Positions 8,476 to 18,927 of a stretch of 64,000 bases of DNA are shown piece by piece. Made by a program: the position numbers and the translations under genes. This DNA comes from an uncultured Collinsella sp. (lineage in GTDB: Bacteria; Actinomycetota; Coriobacteriia; Coriobacteriales; Coriobacteriaceae), in contig UQXA01000006.1 of NCBI GenBank assembly GCA_900544865.1, positions 15,028 to 79,027 on the forward strand, given 5' to 3'. Position 1 is the first letter of the stretch. Every line of letters starts with the position of its first letter. The notes beneath the pieces are model-generated. The model ran no database searches, was not told the DNA's origin, and saw only the letters and a list, made by a program, of their open reading frames with translations.

Positions 8476-8847
8476 TTACGCCTCCTTTCGAGGAGCAACG
8501 ACGACGGTGATGTGGGAAGTACGCTTCAGAATGCGAGAAGCGGAACCCTTGGCGCGGGGACGGATGCGCTTAAGCGTCGGACCCTCGTCAACATAGGCAG
8601 CGGCGACAACCAGGTTGTCGGCACGCAGACCGTTGTTGTTCTCGGCGTTCGCAACGGCGGAACGGAGAACCTTCTCGACATCCACGGCGACGGCGCGGTC
8701 GCAGAAGTGGAGGATGTCGAAGGCCTGAGCGACAGGCTTGCGGCGGATCAGATCGACCACCAGGCGGGCCTTGCTGGGGGAAACACGCACGTACTTAGCG
8801 ACGGCGCGAACCTCGGTGGCCTCAGTTTCAATAGACTTAGTTGCCAT
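8476..8847 (-). CDS. rplV: 50S ribosomal protein L22
   Basis: A 123-residue L22 that lines the nascent peptide tunnel. The core YVRVSPSKARLVVDLIR is at about residues 19-35 and the end GSASRILKRTSHITVVV forms the beta-hairpin region. Operon position after rpsS is canonical. Confidence 0.97.
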   Translation of the reverse strand: MATKSIETEATEVRAVAKYVRVSPSKARLVVDLIRRKPVAQAFDILHFCDRAVAVDVEKVLRSAVANAENNNGLRADNLVVAAAYVDEGPTLKRIRPRAKGSASRILKRTSHITVVVAPRKEA

Positions 8848-8861
8848 TTACGGTTAACCCC

Positions 8862-9122
8862 CTATTTGGCCTTGTGGCCACGGAACGTACGAGTCGGCGC
8901 GAACTCGCCGAGCTTGTGACCAACCATGGACTCGGTAACATACACGGGCACATGCTTGCGGCCGTCGTGGACGGCGATGGTGTGACCAACCATCTCGGGG
9001 AAGATGGTGGACGCGCGGGACCAGGTCTTCACGACGTCCTTCTTGCCAGCCTCGTTCATCGCGGTGATACGCGAGAGAAGGCGAGTCTCCACGAACGGGC
9101 CCTTTTTGAGACTTCTGCTCAT
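8862..9122 (-). CDS. rpsS: 30S ribosomal protein S19
   Basis: An 86-residue S19 of the 30S head, starting MSRSLKKGPFVE and ending GEFAPTRTFRGHKAK, both diagnostic. It lies between rplB and rplV as expected. Confidence 0.98.
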   Translation of the reverse strand: MSRSLKKGPFVETRLLSRITAMNEAGKKDVVKTWSRASTIFPEMVGHTIAVHDGRKHVPVYVTESMVGHKLGEFAPTRTFRGHKAK

Positions 9123-9154
9123 AAGTGCTTTCTCCTAAAACTCGGTATCCGAAA

Positions 9155-9985
9155 TTACTTCTTACGGCGACGAATGATGTGCTGGTTCGAGACCTTCTTC
9201 TTCTTGCGCGTACGAAGGCCCTTCGTCGGCTTACCCCAGGGGGTAACGGAGGGACGACCAGAGGTGTGGTTCTTGCCCTCGCCACCGCCGTGCGGGTGGT
9301 CGACAGGGTTCATGACGGTACCGCGGACGGTCGGGCGCACGTTCATGTGACGCTTACGGCCGGCCTTGCCGATGACGATGTTGGAGTGATCGGCGTTGCC
9401 GACCTCACCGACGGTGGCGCGGCAGGTAACGAGGATGCGGCGCATCTCGGAGGAAGGCATACGGACGATAGCGTACTTGCCCTCCTTACCCATCAGCTGG
9501 CAGGAGTTACCGGCGGAACGGGCGATAGCAGCGCCCTTGCCCGGCTGGAACTCGACGGCGTGGATGAGCGTACCGACGGGGATGTCGGCGAGGGGCAGAG
9601 CGTTGCCCGGCTTGATGTCGGCGTCAGAACCGGACATGATGGTCTGACCGACCTCGAGGCCCTTGGGGGCCAGGATGTAGCGCTTCTCACCGTCAGCGTA
9701 GTGCAGCAGAGCGATGCGAGCGGAACGGTTCGGATCGTACTCGATCGTGGCAACCTTGGCGGGCACGCCATCCTTGTTGCGCTTGAAGTCGATCACGCGG
9801 TAACGACGCTTCACGCCGCCGCCCTGGTGGCGGGTGGTGATGCGGCCGTTGTTGTTACGACCGGCCTTCTTGGGCAGGGGCTCGAGAAGAGACTTCTCGG
9901 GCTTGGTGCAGGTGATCTCGGAGAAGTCGGAGATCGTCTGCCAACGCCTACCAGCGGAGGTCGGCTTAAGGTGCTTTACAGCCAT
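9155..9985 (-). CDS. rplB: 50S ribosomal protein L2
   Basis: A 276-residue L2, required for subunit joining and the peptidyl-transferase centre. MAVKHLKPTSAGRR is the usual N-terminus, and the invariant MNPVDHPHGGGEG with the catalytic-centre histidine lies near the C-terminus. The frame is open 25 codons further upstream, but those residues are not L2-like and a GAAAGGGA site precedes the ATG at 9985, so that start is chosen. Confidence 0.97.
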   Translation of the reverse strand: MAVKHLKPTSAGRRWQTISDFSEITCTKPEKSLLEPLPKKAGRNNNGRITTRHQGGGVKRRYRVIDFKRNKDGVPAKVATIEYDPNRSARIALLHYADGEKRYILAPKGLEVGQTIMSGSDADIKPGNALPLADIPVGTLIHAVEFQPGKGAAIARSAGNSCQLMGKEGKYAIVRMPSSEMRRILVTCRATVGEVGNADHSNIVIGKAGRKRHMNVRPTVRGTVMNPVDHPHGGGEGKNHTSGRPSVTPWGKPTKGLRTRKKKKVSNQHIIRRRKK

Positions 9986-10164
9986 TACAATCCCTTTCAA
10001 TAGGAATCCGTTAGCCATCGCAGACAGGGATTCGAGGTTCTGCCTCGGGTGCGATGACACCGGACGTATACACGGTTCCGGGCGTGTCCATTTTATACGC
10101 CCAAAACCTTGAGCTCTCGCCTCCCCTTTTTGGGAGGCATGAGCTCACTCAACAGCAGCGAGTC
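9986..10164 (-). promoter_or_regulatory. Internal leader before rplB with nested hairpin and 19-nt box
   Basis: This 179-bp gap inside the operon holds no gene. On the minus strand it has a nested stem (TGAGCTC around GCCTCCC...GGGAGGC, about 10110-10146), then TATAAAAT as a possible -10, then GGACACGCCCGGAACCGTG (10071-10089). That 19-nt box recurs in the rplC and rpsL leaders. It may be an internal promoter plus a short RNA hairpin; the function is inferred. Confidence 0.5.
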
Positions 10165-10452
10165 TTAGGCCTGGTTGCCAAAGACCTCGATGGTGTCGCC
10201 CTCGGCCAGCGTGACGATGGCCTTCTTCCAAGAACGGGTCTTGCCGGCGACATAGCGCACGCGCTTGGTCTTGGGCTTGACCGTCAGGGTGTTCACGCGA
10301 ACGACCTTGACGCCGAAGATCTCCTCGACAGCGTCCTTGATCTGATACTTGTTAGCATCCTTGGCGACCTCGAACGTGTACTTGTTCAGCTCCATGCCGG
10401 AGAAGGAACGCTCGGACACGATCGGACGGATGATGATCTCGTGGGCGGTCAT
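10165..10452 (-). CDS. rplW: 50S ribosomal protein L23
   Basis: A 95-residue L23, a docking site for trigger factor and SRP at the tunnel exit. It starts MTAHEIIIRPIVSERS and contains YTFEVAKDANKYQIKDAVE and the family signature around VRVNTLTVKPKTKR. It abuts rplD, whose stop is at 10453. Confidence 0.97.
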   Translation of the reverse strand: MTAHEIIIRPIVSERSFSGMELNKYTFEVAKDANKYQIKDAVEEIFGVKVVRVNTLTVKPKTKRVRYVAGKTRSWKKAIVTLAEGDTIEVFGNQA

Positions 10453-11079
10453 TTATGCAAGCACCTCCCCGAAGTGAGCGGCGATGTCGGCGGGCATCAG
10501 CACGGCGTTGTTGTTGACGAGATCGTAGGTGTTGGCCTCGTCGGCAGTGATGATGAACGTCTTGGGAATGTTGCGGAACGACAGGTAGGCGTTGACGTCC
10601 TCATCGCGAACGATGATGGTCAGACGCTTGCCCTCAAGGCCGAGAGCCTTGAGCATGGCGACGGCAGCCTTGGTGGAAGGCTTCTCGAAGCCGTAGTCGT
10701 CAACGAGCACGAGCTCGCCATCGGCCAGCTTGGCGGACAGCGCGGAGCGCATAGCCAGCTTGACCTCCTTGTTGTTCATACGCTTAGCGTAGGAACGGGG
10801 CTTGGGGGCGAAGACAACGCCACCGTGACGCCACTGGGCAGCACGGATGGAACCCTGGCGGGCACGGCCGGTGCCCTTCTGACGCCAAGGCTTCTTGCCG
10901 CCACCGGAAACCTCAGAGCGACCCTTAGCAGACTGGGTGCCCTGACGCCAAGAGGCCATCTGGCACTTGACGATGTGGTGCATAACGTGGATGTTCGGCT
11001 CGATGCCGTACACCTCAGCGGCGAGCTCGGCCTCGGCGACCTTCTTGCCCTCGCTGTTCTTTACTTCAAACTTTGCCAT
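10453..11079 (-). CDS. rplD: 50S ribosomal protein L4
   Basis: A 208-residue L4, a tunnel-lining protein. The extended loop signature GGGKKPWRQKGTGRARQGS is at about residues 60-78, followed by RAAQWRHGGVVFAPKPR. In E. coli L4 represses its own operon; whether it does here is unknown. It lies 46 bases after rplC. Confidence 0.97.
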   Translation of the reverse strand: MAKFEVKNSEGKKVAEAELAAEVYGIEPNIHVMHHIVKCQMASWRQGTQSAKGRSEVSGGGKKPWRQKGTGRARQGSIRAAQWRHGGVVFAPKPRSYAKRMNNKEVKLAMRSALSAKLADGELVLVDDYGFEKPSTKAAVAMLKALGLEGKRLTIIVRDEDVNAYLSFRNIPKTFIITADEANTYDLVNNNAVLMPADIAAHFGEVLA

Positions 11080-11125
11080 TTAAGTGTTCTCCTTGGTATG
11101 ACGCTGGGCTAAATGGGCTGGGCCC

Positions 11126-11737
11126 TTAGGCCATACGGATGGCGACGAGACCATTCTTGGCACCCGGGACAGCGCCCTTGACCAAGATGAGGTTCTGCTC
11201 GGCATCGATGCGGACAACGGAAAGGTTCTTGACGGTAACGCGCTCGTTACCCATGTGACCGGCCATCTTGACGCCCTTGAGGACGCGCGCAGGATAGGCG
11301 CACTGACCGATAGAACCGGGGTGACGCTGGAAGTGAGAACCATGCGTCATAGGACCGCGGCGCTGACCCCAGCGCTTGATGCGACCCTGGAAGCCCTTAC
11401 CCTTGGAGGTACCGATGACGTCGACCTTCTCGACATCAGCGAAATCAGCGACGGTGACGACCTCGCCGACCTTGTGCTCCTCGCCGTTCTCGACGCGGAC
11501 CTCACGAAGGAAGCGGACAGGCTCGACGCCAGCCTTGGCGAAGTGACCAGCCATGGGCTTGTTCACGTTCTTGGCCTTGATGTCGCCGAAACCGATCTGG
11601 ACGGCGTCATAGCCGTCGGTTGCCTGAGTTTTAACCTGCGAGACAGCGCAGGGGCCAGCCTGGATGACCGTGACGGGAACGACGTTGTCGTCCTCGTCCC
11701 AAACCTGGGTCATGCCAATCTTGCGGCCGAGAATCAT
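11126..11737 (-). CDS. rplC: 50S ribosomal protein L3
   Basis: A 203-residue L3, an early assembly protein near the peptidyl-transferase centre. MILGRKIGMTQVWDE is the usual N-terminus and KGKGFQGRIKRWGQRRGPMTHGSH the signature. A TTG at 11746, three codons upstream with GGGA seven bases before it, is an alternative start, since the ATG at 11737 lacks a clear ribosome site. L3 is the first gene of the operon here; rpsJ, which normally precedes it, is 14 kb away at 25673. Confidence 0.95.
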   Translation of the reverse strand: MILGRKIGMTQVWDEDDNVVPVTVIQAGPCAVSQVKTQATDGYDAVQIGFGDIKAKNVNKPMAGHFAKAGVEPVRFLREVRVENGEEHKVGEVVTVADFADVEKVDVIGTSKGKGFQGRIKRWGQRRGPMTHGSHFQRHPGSIGQCAYPARVLKGVKMAGHMGNERVTVKNLSVVRIDAEQNLILVKGAVPGAKNGLVAIRMA

Positions 11738-11998
11738 GCTGATCAAGATATGATCCCAACTCTCGCGTGGTCTTGGGACAATGCGTACACCACCGAGCGT
11801 ACGCCCCTAGAGGACCACTACTTACACGACGTGCTCCCCAGCCTTGTATTTCGCCCGGACTACCTGACAACCCTATTAAGCAGGCATTTTGTCCAGCCAG
11901 AATACTCCCCTGGTTACACACAGCTGTTTAGTATACACGGCTGCGGGCGTATCCATCGAGATTCATATTTCACTCACATTGTTTACGCAGGTAAAGTG
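11738..11998 (-). promoter_or_regulatory. rplC operon leader and promoter region with 19-nt box
   Basis: This gene-free leader carries GGATACGCCCGCAGCCGTG at 11936-11954 (minus strand), the same box as before rplB and rpsL; its ends can pair as ATACG/CGTGT around an 8-nt loop. AT-rich sequence upstream of the box is the likely promoter, but no clean -35/-10 pair was found. Confidence 0.45.
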
Positions 11999-12175
11999 CG
12001 TGGCACGTTCCCAGTGTGCGGCGGAGGGGGCGGGCCTGAGACATATTAAGGTTGCTGCTCTACAGTCCTGCTCACGACGGAGAGCACATTAAGTGCTCTC
12101 CTGTTCGTGCGGAACTCGCGACAACCTTAATATGTCTCAGGCCCGCCCCCTCCGCCGCACACTGGGAACGCCACG
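11999..12175. repeat. Long palindromic element, copy 1
   Basis: The arms 12010-12054 and 12122-12166 form a perfect 45-bp stem, extended outward by a bulged stem. The core has AGTCCTG on the left, an apical 9-bp hairpin with loop ATTAA (12079-12101), and CGTGCGGAA on the right. It separates the histidine phosphatase gene, which has no other visible terminator, from the rplC leader. Confidence 0.9.
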
Positions 12176-12205
12176 TTGATGTCTGCTAAACCTTGCTCGC
12201 TCAGG

Positions 12206-12832
12206 CTAATGACTTTGTTGGGGGTCCACTATTTGCTGGAGGGTGAACTTGCATTGCATTGGCTCGCCTTCTGCTTGTGGCTTTGCCTCTTCGAAATCAA
12301 AGATCATGATGGCGCAGTTGGGGAGTTTTGCTGGGAGTTCGAAGCCCTCTGGAGCTGCAGCTTTGATGAATTGGCGGCTGGCGCTGCCGTGGCTTACTGC
12401 TAGGAGGGTTTCGATACCATCGGCGCTCATGAGATTGGTGAGGGTGGCTACCATGCGTTCTTGCAACGCTTTGCTTCCCTCTCCTCCAAAGGGGACCAGA
12501 TCTTCGCCTGGATCCCAGACGTCGGTGGGCAGCGCGTCGTGCGGGCCTTCCTCGAAGGTTCCATAGCAGCGCTCGATGATGCCTTCGCAGGACTCGACTG
12601 CTGCGTCCGGGCCGAGGAGCTCGCATGCGACGAGCTGAGCTGTATCCATGGCTCGACCCAAAGGCGACGAGACCACTTTGTCGGGGACAACGTCATGGGC
12701 CTTGAGCCATGCGGCTGCCATTCCCGCTTGTTTGCGGCCAAGGTCGGTCAGCGACGAATCGCAGCGGCCCTGGACCAGCTTCTTGACGTTGAACTCCGTC
12801 TGGCCGTGGCGGAGCAGATACAGCCTCTTCAT
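12206..12832 (-). CDS. Histidine phosphatase (phosphoglycerate mutase-like) family protein
   Basis: A 208-residue cytoplasmic phosphatase of the histidine phosphatase superfamily. The phosphohistidine motif LLRHGQTEFN is at residues 6-15, the second catalytic arginine lies in SSPLGRAMDTA, and the second histidine is in AVSHGSASR. This resembles cofactor-independent GpmB/PhoE/CobC-type enzymes; the substrate is not predictable. The 39-bp gap from the upstream CDF gene allows co-transcription. Confidence 0.85.
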   Translation of the reverse strand: MKRLYLLRHGQTEFNVKKLVQGRCDSSLTDLGRKQAGMAAAWLKAHDVVPDKVVSSPLGRAMDTAQLVACELLGPDAAVESCEGIIERCYGTFEEGPHDALPTDVWDPGEDLVPFGGEGSKALQERMVATLTNLMSADGIETLLAVSHGSASRQFIKAAAPEGFELPAKLPNCAIMIFDFEEAKPQAEGEPMQCKFTLQQIVDPQQSH

Positions 12833-12871
12833 ATTCTCCCCTTCTGTATAACTTGCTTTGCCGGCACAGCC

Positions 12872-14026
12872 CTACTCGTGGGTATGGCCTACGTAGTCTT
12901 CGTCGATCGTGATCTTGGCAATCGACTTGGGATATTCGGATTCGACCCGTTGCGCCAGCGCTTGCTTTAAGTCCTCGGCGCTCATCTGCAGATCCGAGGG
13001 TCGCACGCAGTCAAAGATCACGTTGGTGTGCGTAGGACCCGGCACGCAGCGCAGGTCATGAATCGAAAGGCGGCTATTGATCTGTTGAGCCATGGCGTTA
13101 ATGCGTAAACGCATGCTCGCCACATTGGGGTCATCGGTCACGATTGGATCGTAGTGAAGCGTGACAATCATGCCGTCTTCGTTCCTAAACGCCTGCTCGA
13201 TGTTATCGAGCGTGTCATGGCTTTCCAGAGGGCTGGCCTCGGCTGCCATCTCGGCGTGAGCGCTTGCGAACTTCCTGCCCGGGCCGTAATCGTGAACCAT
13301 CAGATCGTGAACGCCCAAAACGCCGGGACAGCTCATGATCTTGTCTCGAATGTGCTTGACCAGCTTAGGATCGGGCGTCTGGCCCAAAAGCGGGCTCACC
13401 GTATCCTGGATGAGTTCAAAACCGCTCCAGCCAATATAGGCGCCAACGGCAAGGCCGACCCATGCGTCAAGATTGATGTGCGTCACCTGCGAAACAATTG
13501 CGCACGCTAACACGGCGCCTGTGGCAAGAACATCGTTCTTGGAATCTTGCGCGGTCGCGTGCAGCGTCTCGGACTCAATGCGGTCGCCGAGCTTTTGGTT
13601 GAGGGCCGCCATCCAGAGCTTTACGACCATCGAAAGCACGAGAACCGCCACCAGGGCAAGCGAGAACTCGACAGGTTCGGGGTGGATGACGCGCTCAACC
13701 GAGGACTTCACCAGCTCAACGCCAATCAACAGCACGAGCGCCGCCACGACCAGACCCGAGAGATACTCGTAGCGACCGTGTCCGTAAGGATGCTCGGGGT
13801 CGGCCGGCTTGCTCGCCAGCTTAAAGCCCAGCACGCTCACGATATTCGAGCTGGCATCGGACAGGTTGTTCATGGCGTCCGCCACGATCGAAACCGATCC
13901 CGACAGCACGCCAATTACGCCCTTCGCAGCGCATAGTGCCACATTGGCGAGAATACACACCACGCCCGTCAACGTGCCCACGCGCGCACGGTCGCCCTGC
14001 GCACGCTTAACAATCCACTCGACCAT
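12872..14026 (-). CDS. Cation diffusion facilitator (CDF) metal exporter, manganese-type residues
   Basis: A 384-residue inner-membrane antiporter with six predicted membrane helices followed by a cytoplasmic C-terminal domain (from about residue 205). TM2 carries ADAMNNLSDASSN with an NxxxD pair and TM5 carries AQDSKNDVLA with a DxxxD pair. An N-D/D-D site is the pattern of Mn(II) exporters such as MntE, whereas zinc CDFs have a histidine in the TM5 pair. The C-terminal part is longer than in minimal CDFs, with a second soluble segment after about 290. Metal identity is inferred from residues only. Confidence 0.85.
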   Translation of the reverse strand: MVEWIVKRAQGDRARVGTLTGVVCILANVALCAAKGVIGVLSGSVSIVADAMNNLSDASSNIVSVLGFKLASKPADPEHPYGHGRYEYLSGLVVAALVLLIGVELVKSSVERVIHPEPVEFSLALVAVLVLSMVVKLWMAALNQKLGDRIESETLHATAQDSKNDVLATGAVLACAIVSQVTHINLDAWVGLAVGAYIGWSGFELIQDTVSPLLGQTPDPKLVKHIRDKIMSCPGVLGVHDLMVHDYGPGRKFASAHAEMAAEASPLESHDTLDNIEQAFRNEDGMIVTLHYDPIVTDDPNVASMRLRINAMAQQINSRLSIHDLRCVPGPTHTNVIFDCVRPSDLQMSAEDLKQALAQRVESEYPKSIAKITIDEDYVGHTHE

Positions 14027-14105
14027 CTACATCCGCCCCCACGGTACTACCTATATATCTATTGCTCAAACGGATTGTAGTGTAGCCACTTTGTCCTCAA
14101 GATAC

Positions 14106-14137
14106 AAAAGGCCGCAGCCCGCACGGGCCACGGCCTT
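14106..14137 (-). terminator. Terminator after the PTS EIIC gene
   Basis: The stem AAGGCCG/CGGCCTT (14108-14114 with 14131-14137) has a further GC-rich inner pair and TTTTG on the minus strand. Confidence 0.75.
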
Positions 14138-14139
14138 GG

Positions 14140-14168
14140 AATGTGACATACGGGACTGCCCCTTTGTC
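14140..14168. repeat. Direct repeat flanking PTS EIIC, downstream copy
   Basis: A 29-nt sequence beginning AATGTGACATACGGG and ending CCCCTTTGTC is repeated with a few differences at 15405-15432, on the other side of the EIIC gene in the same orientation. Confidence 0.75.
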
Positions 14169-14175
14169 GATCGAT

Positions 14176-15390
14176 TTATGCGCTTGCCTCGGCCACGCTC
14201 TTCGAGGTTTCGGGCAAATCGGCTCCGTCCCCCGTCGCCCGCCCCTTCGCCGGCACCACGCCAAAGCAGTAGCTCAGCGCCGCAGACACCGCAAATGCCG
14301 TGCCGCCGGCAGCGCAGCACCACAGCAGGTTCGGGATGCCGCCCGTGGCAAAACCAATGACCATGAGGACATTCGTCATGCCGATGGTATAGGCCGTAAC
14401 GTGGCCCACGGCCGCAACAAGACCTCCGACGGCGCCGCCAATGGCCATGCACGTCAGGCACCTGCCATATTTAAAGCCGCAACCGTACAGCGCCGGCTCG
14501 CTTACGCCGCCAAGAACACCCGAGATCGAATAGCCCAGCATGAGAGCCTTCTCGTCCTTATCCGCAACGCGGAGCGACGCGCCAAAAGGCATGCCCCAAA
14601 CGGCGAACGTTGCCATCGTCGCGGCGATCAGGATGCACGAATCCGTTCCCACACTCATAAACTGCGCATAGGCGAGCGATAGGACGACGTTACTGACGCC
14701 CGCGATCTTAAGGAACTCCCAGCCCGCGGCAAGCCCCATGAGCGTGAGCAGCGACACGATGCCACCGGAATTGCCAAGCATAAACATAAGCTGGCCCAAC
14801 AGCATGCCCAAATAGCTACCCGCCGGCGCCGTAATACACAGCGAAACCGGAACCATGACGAGCATGGTCGCAAACGGAACGAACGAAAACGCCACGGCCT
14901 TAGGGATAACGCGCTGAAAGAAACACTCCACTCGCCATAGCACGGGCACCGAGATGAGAATCGGAATAACAGTCGTCGTGTAATCGTTGACCGGCGCGGG
15001 AAGCAGACCATACATGGAAGTCATCGATGCTCCCGTCGTCGATGCGGCATCGACAAGCTTGAGTAAATCGGGTGCAATCAATACGCCGCCCAGCATCATG
15101 CCCAGCTGCTCCGAGCAACCGAGCTGGCGGGCGGCCGCCCAACCAAGATAAATGGGCAAAAAGTAGTAGCCGGCGTTATAGAGCCAACTGTAGAACAGGC
15201 GATAGATATCGGAATCGGCAGACCACAGGCCCAGCATGCCTTCGCCCATAATGACGGCGACAGTGCGGAACAACGCCGCGCAGACAATAAACGGCAGCGC
15301 CGACATCATGCTTTTGGACAGATAGTCCACCACGGCCATGGCGTTTGATGAAACCGTCGTTGCAAACGTGGTGTTGGAAACTTGTGACAT
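14176..15390 (-). CDS. PTS transporter EIIC, glucose/glucoside type (orphan)
   Basis: A 404-residue membrane protein that forms the sugar channel of a phosphotransferase system. About ten hydrophobic segments are visible, and GVLGGVSEPALYGCGFKYG is the diagnostic EIIC loop of the glucose-glucoside family. The ATG at 15390 (MSQVSNTTFATTV) has an AAAGG site. The open frame upstream overlaps AccDA and is not EIIC-like. No EIIB or EIIA domain is attached or adjacent. An orphan EIIA is encoded at 55382, 40 kb away, and could serve it, but EIIB is missing from the window. The gene is bracketed by 29-nt direct repeats, the upstream copy overlapping the accDA stop, which suggests insertion as a cassette. 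Confidence 0.85.
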   Translation of the reverse strand: MSQVSNTTFATTVSSNAMAVVDYLSKSMMSALPFIVCAALFRTVAVIMGEGMLGLWSADSDIYRLFYSWLYNAGYYFLPIYLGWAAARQLGCSEQLGMMLGGVLIAPDLLKLVDAASTTGASMTSMYGLLPAPVNDYTTTVIPILISVPVLWRVECFFQRVIPKAVAFSFVPFATMLVMVPVSLCITAPAGSYLGMLLGQLMFMLGNSGGIVSLLTLMGLAAGWEFLKIAGVSNVVLSLAYAQFMSVGTDSCILIAATMATFAVWGMPFGASLRVADKDEKALMLGYSISGVLGGVSEPALYGCGFKYGRCLTCMAIGGAVGGLVAAVGHVTAYTIGMTNVLMVIGFATGGIPNLLWCCAAGGTAFAVSAALSYCFGVVPAKGRATGDGADLPETSKSVAEASA

Positions 15391-15404
15391 GGAACACCTT
15401 TCCC

Positions 15405-15432
15405 AATGCGACATGCGGGCTGTCCCTTTGTC
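15405..15432. repeat. Direct repeat flanking PTS EIIC, upstream copy
   Basis: The partner of 14140-14168; it begins AATGCGACATGCGGG and ends TCCCTTTGTC. It overlaps the accDA stop codon and fills the gap to the EIIC start. On the minus strand it contains CAAAGGGACAG. Confidence 0.75.
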
Positions 15433-17141
15433 ACATCGTGCGGTACTGACCGATTGCGCGGTACTTTTCGTAGCGGAGGTTTGTGAGGGTCGCGTCGTCG
15501 AGCTGCCCAAGCGTATCGAAGGCATCAAATGCCGAAGACATGACGGCGCCGGCGATCTCCTCATGCGACAGCCCCCTATCGTCAACAATGCCGTCGATGA
15601 TGCCGAGCGCCAACAAATCGGGGGCCGTGAGCTTAAGCGCCTCGGCGGCCTCATTCGCGCGCTCGGTATCCTTCCACAGGATCGACGCACAGGCCTCGGG
15701 GCTCACGACCGAATAGGCCGAGCTCGAGAGCATCAGAATACGGTCGGCCACGGACAGCGCCAGCGCGCCACCAGAGCCGCCTTCGCCCGTCACCACAGAA
15801 ACGATCGGTGTCTTAAGACCGCTCATCTCCATGAGGTTCTGGGCAATCGCCTCGCCCTGGCCGCGCTCCTCGGCACCGATGCCGCAAAACGCGCCCGAAG
15901 TATCGACCAGACACAGGACCGGTCGTCCAAACTTCTCGGCCTGGCGCATAAGGCGACGCGCTTTGCGGTAGCCCTCGGGATGTGCCATGCCAAAGTTGCG
16001 GCGCATACGCTCTTTGGTCGTGGTGCCGCGCTCGATGGCGATAATCGTTACGGGACGTCCGTCTTTCCAGCCGATGCCGCCCACCACGGCAGCATCGTCG
16101 CCAAAGTAACGGTCACCGTGCAGCTCCACAAATCCATCCAGACCCAACGAGATCATCTCGCCCGCCGTGGCACGATCTGCCGAGCGGGTCTGCTTGACAA
16201 TCTCGAGCGCGGTTTTTGGTGCCGGCGAGCGCTTAAACAAGTGTCCCAGCTTTTTGCCGCGGCGGCCCGTATGCACGATCTCATGCGGTGCCCCCAGGCC
16301 GGGCGCGTGCCCTTCGTGCAGTGCCAGCAGCTCGCCTACCGTGAGCGCAATCTCGCCACGTGGAACGACGGCATCGCAAAAGCCGTGCTCCAGCAAAAAC
16401 TCGGAGCGCTGGAATCCCTTGGGCAGACGCTTGTGCATGTTCTGCTCAATCACGCGCGGGCCGGCAAATGCCGTCAGGGCATCGGGCTCGGCCAGGATAA
16501 TGTCGCCCTCCATGGCAAAGCTCGCGGTTACGCCGCCAGTCGTGGGGTCGGTGAGCACCGTGATATACAGGCCGCCCGCCTCGCCGTGGCGCCTAACCGC
16601 CGCAGAGATCTTGGCCATCTGCATGAGCGAGGTCACGCCTTCCTGCATGCGCGCACCGCCCGAAACGGTAAAGCCAACGACCGGCAGCCCCAGCTCGGTC
16701 GCACGCTCAAATGTGCGACAGATCTTCTCGCCCACCACGGAACCCATCGAGCCCATCATAAAGTTGGCATCCATAAAGAAGAGTGCCGTATCGCAACCGC
16801 ATATTTTGCCCTTGCCGCACACAACGGCATCGCGCTCGCCCGAACGCTCGGCCGCGCTCTTGAGCTTGCCGGCATAACCGGGAAACGAGAGGAAGTCCTC
16901 CGACGCCAGATTGGCATCCCATTCCTCAAACATACCCTCGTCGACCGTCATGCGCATGCGCACGCGACCGCTCACGCGAAAGTGTTTGCCGCAACGAGGG
17001 CAGACCTCGAGGTTGTCGCGCAGACGCGCCTCATCGATCACACGGCGGCACTCCGGGCACTTGATAAACACGTGGCGCGCGGGAAACTCGGCGCACGACT
17101 CGGTCATCGGCCCCTCGAGGACGTTGACCGTCTTCGCTTTT

Positions 17142-17155
<14 letters not shown>
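15431..17155 (-). CDS. accDA: Acetyl-CoA carboxylase carboxyltransferase, fused beta and alpha subunits
   Basis: A 574-residue single chain joining AccD and AccA, which are separate in most bacteria. It transfers the carboxyl group from biotin to acetyl-CoA to make malonyl-CoA. The AccD half opens with a zinc finger of pattern C-x2-C-x15-C-x2-C (CPEC...CPRC, about residues 33-55) and has GGARMQEG and MGSMGSVVGEK. The AccA half starts near residue 290 and includes GEGGSGGALALSVADRI. The start could be MLM at 17155 or the ATG at 17149; either overlaps the accC stop, so translation is coupled. It is the last gene of the fatty-acid operon. Confidence 0.93.
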
Positions 17156-18485
<1,330 letters not shown>

Positions 18486-18495
18486 GAAGCCTTCC

Positions 18496-18918
18496 TTAAC
18501 TTTCGTGCATGAGTGCAAAAGACATATCGGCGCGGCAGCAAACCTCACCGTTGACGCTCGCAGTACCCGTCGCAAAGCGGAACGGCCCGCGCGCACGCGT
18601 GATGGAGCACACCAGATCCACCGTGTCGCCCGGGCGCACCGGACGCTTAAAGCGCACCTTGTCCAGACTCGTGTAGAACGGCGTCGCGCCGTGCGCTTCC
18701 TCATCGCCCATCAGCAGCACGCAGCAGTTCTGGGCGAGCATCTCGCACTGAATAACGCCGGGGACGACCGGGTTTCCCGGAAAATGCCCCTGCAAAAAGT
18801 ACTCGTCGCCCGTAATCGTGATCTTGCCGTGGGCCTCGTCGCCCACTAGCTCGGCTTCGTCGAGCAAAAGCATCGGCTCGCGATGCGGTAACAGCTTCTT
18901 GAGCTCTTCTTTGTTCAT
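18496..18918 (-). CDS. fabZ: 3-hydroxyacyl-ACP dehydratase FabZ
   Basis: A 140-residue hot-dog fold dehydratase that removes water from 3-hydroxyacyl-ACP. The catalytic histidine lies in GHFPGNPVVPGV and the catalytic glutamate in IQCEMLAQ. The ATG at 18918 has an AGGTG site six bases upstream, better than the in-frame GTG at 18927. There is no FabA or FabM in this operon, so how unsaturated chains are made cannot be told from here. Confidence 0.96.
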   Translation of the reverse strand: MNKEELKKLLPHREPMLLLDEAELVGDEAHGKITITGDEYFLQGHFPGNPVVPGVIQCEMLAQNCCVLLMGDEEAHGATPFYTSLDKVRFKRPVRPGDTVDLVCSITRARGPFRFATGTASVNGEVCCRADMSFALMHES

Positions 18919-18927
18919 GGATATCAC

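Noticed and set aside
9986..10060. A 25-residue N-terminal extension of L2
   Set aside because: The residues do not fit L2, and a ribosome site stands directly before the conserved MAVKHLKP start.
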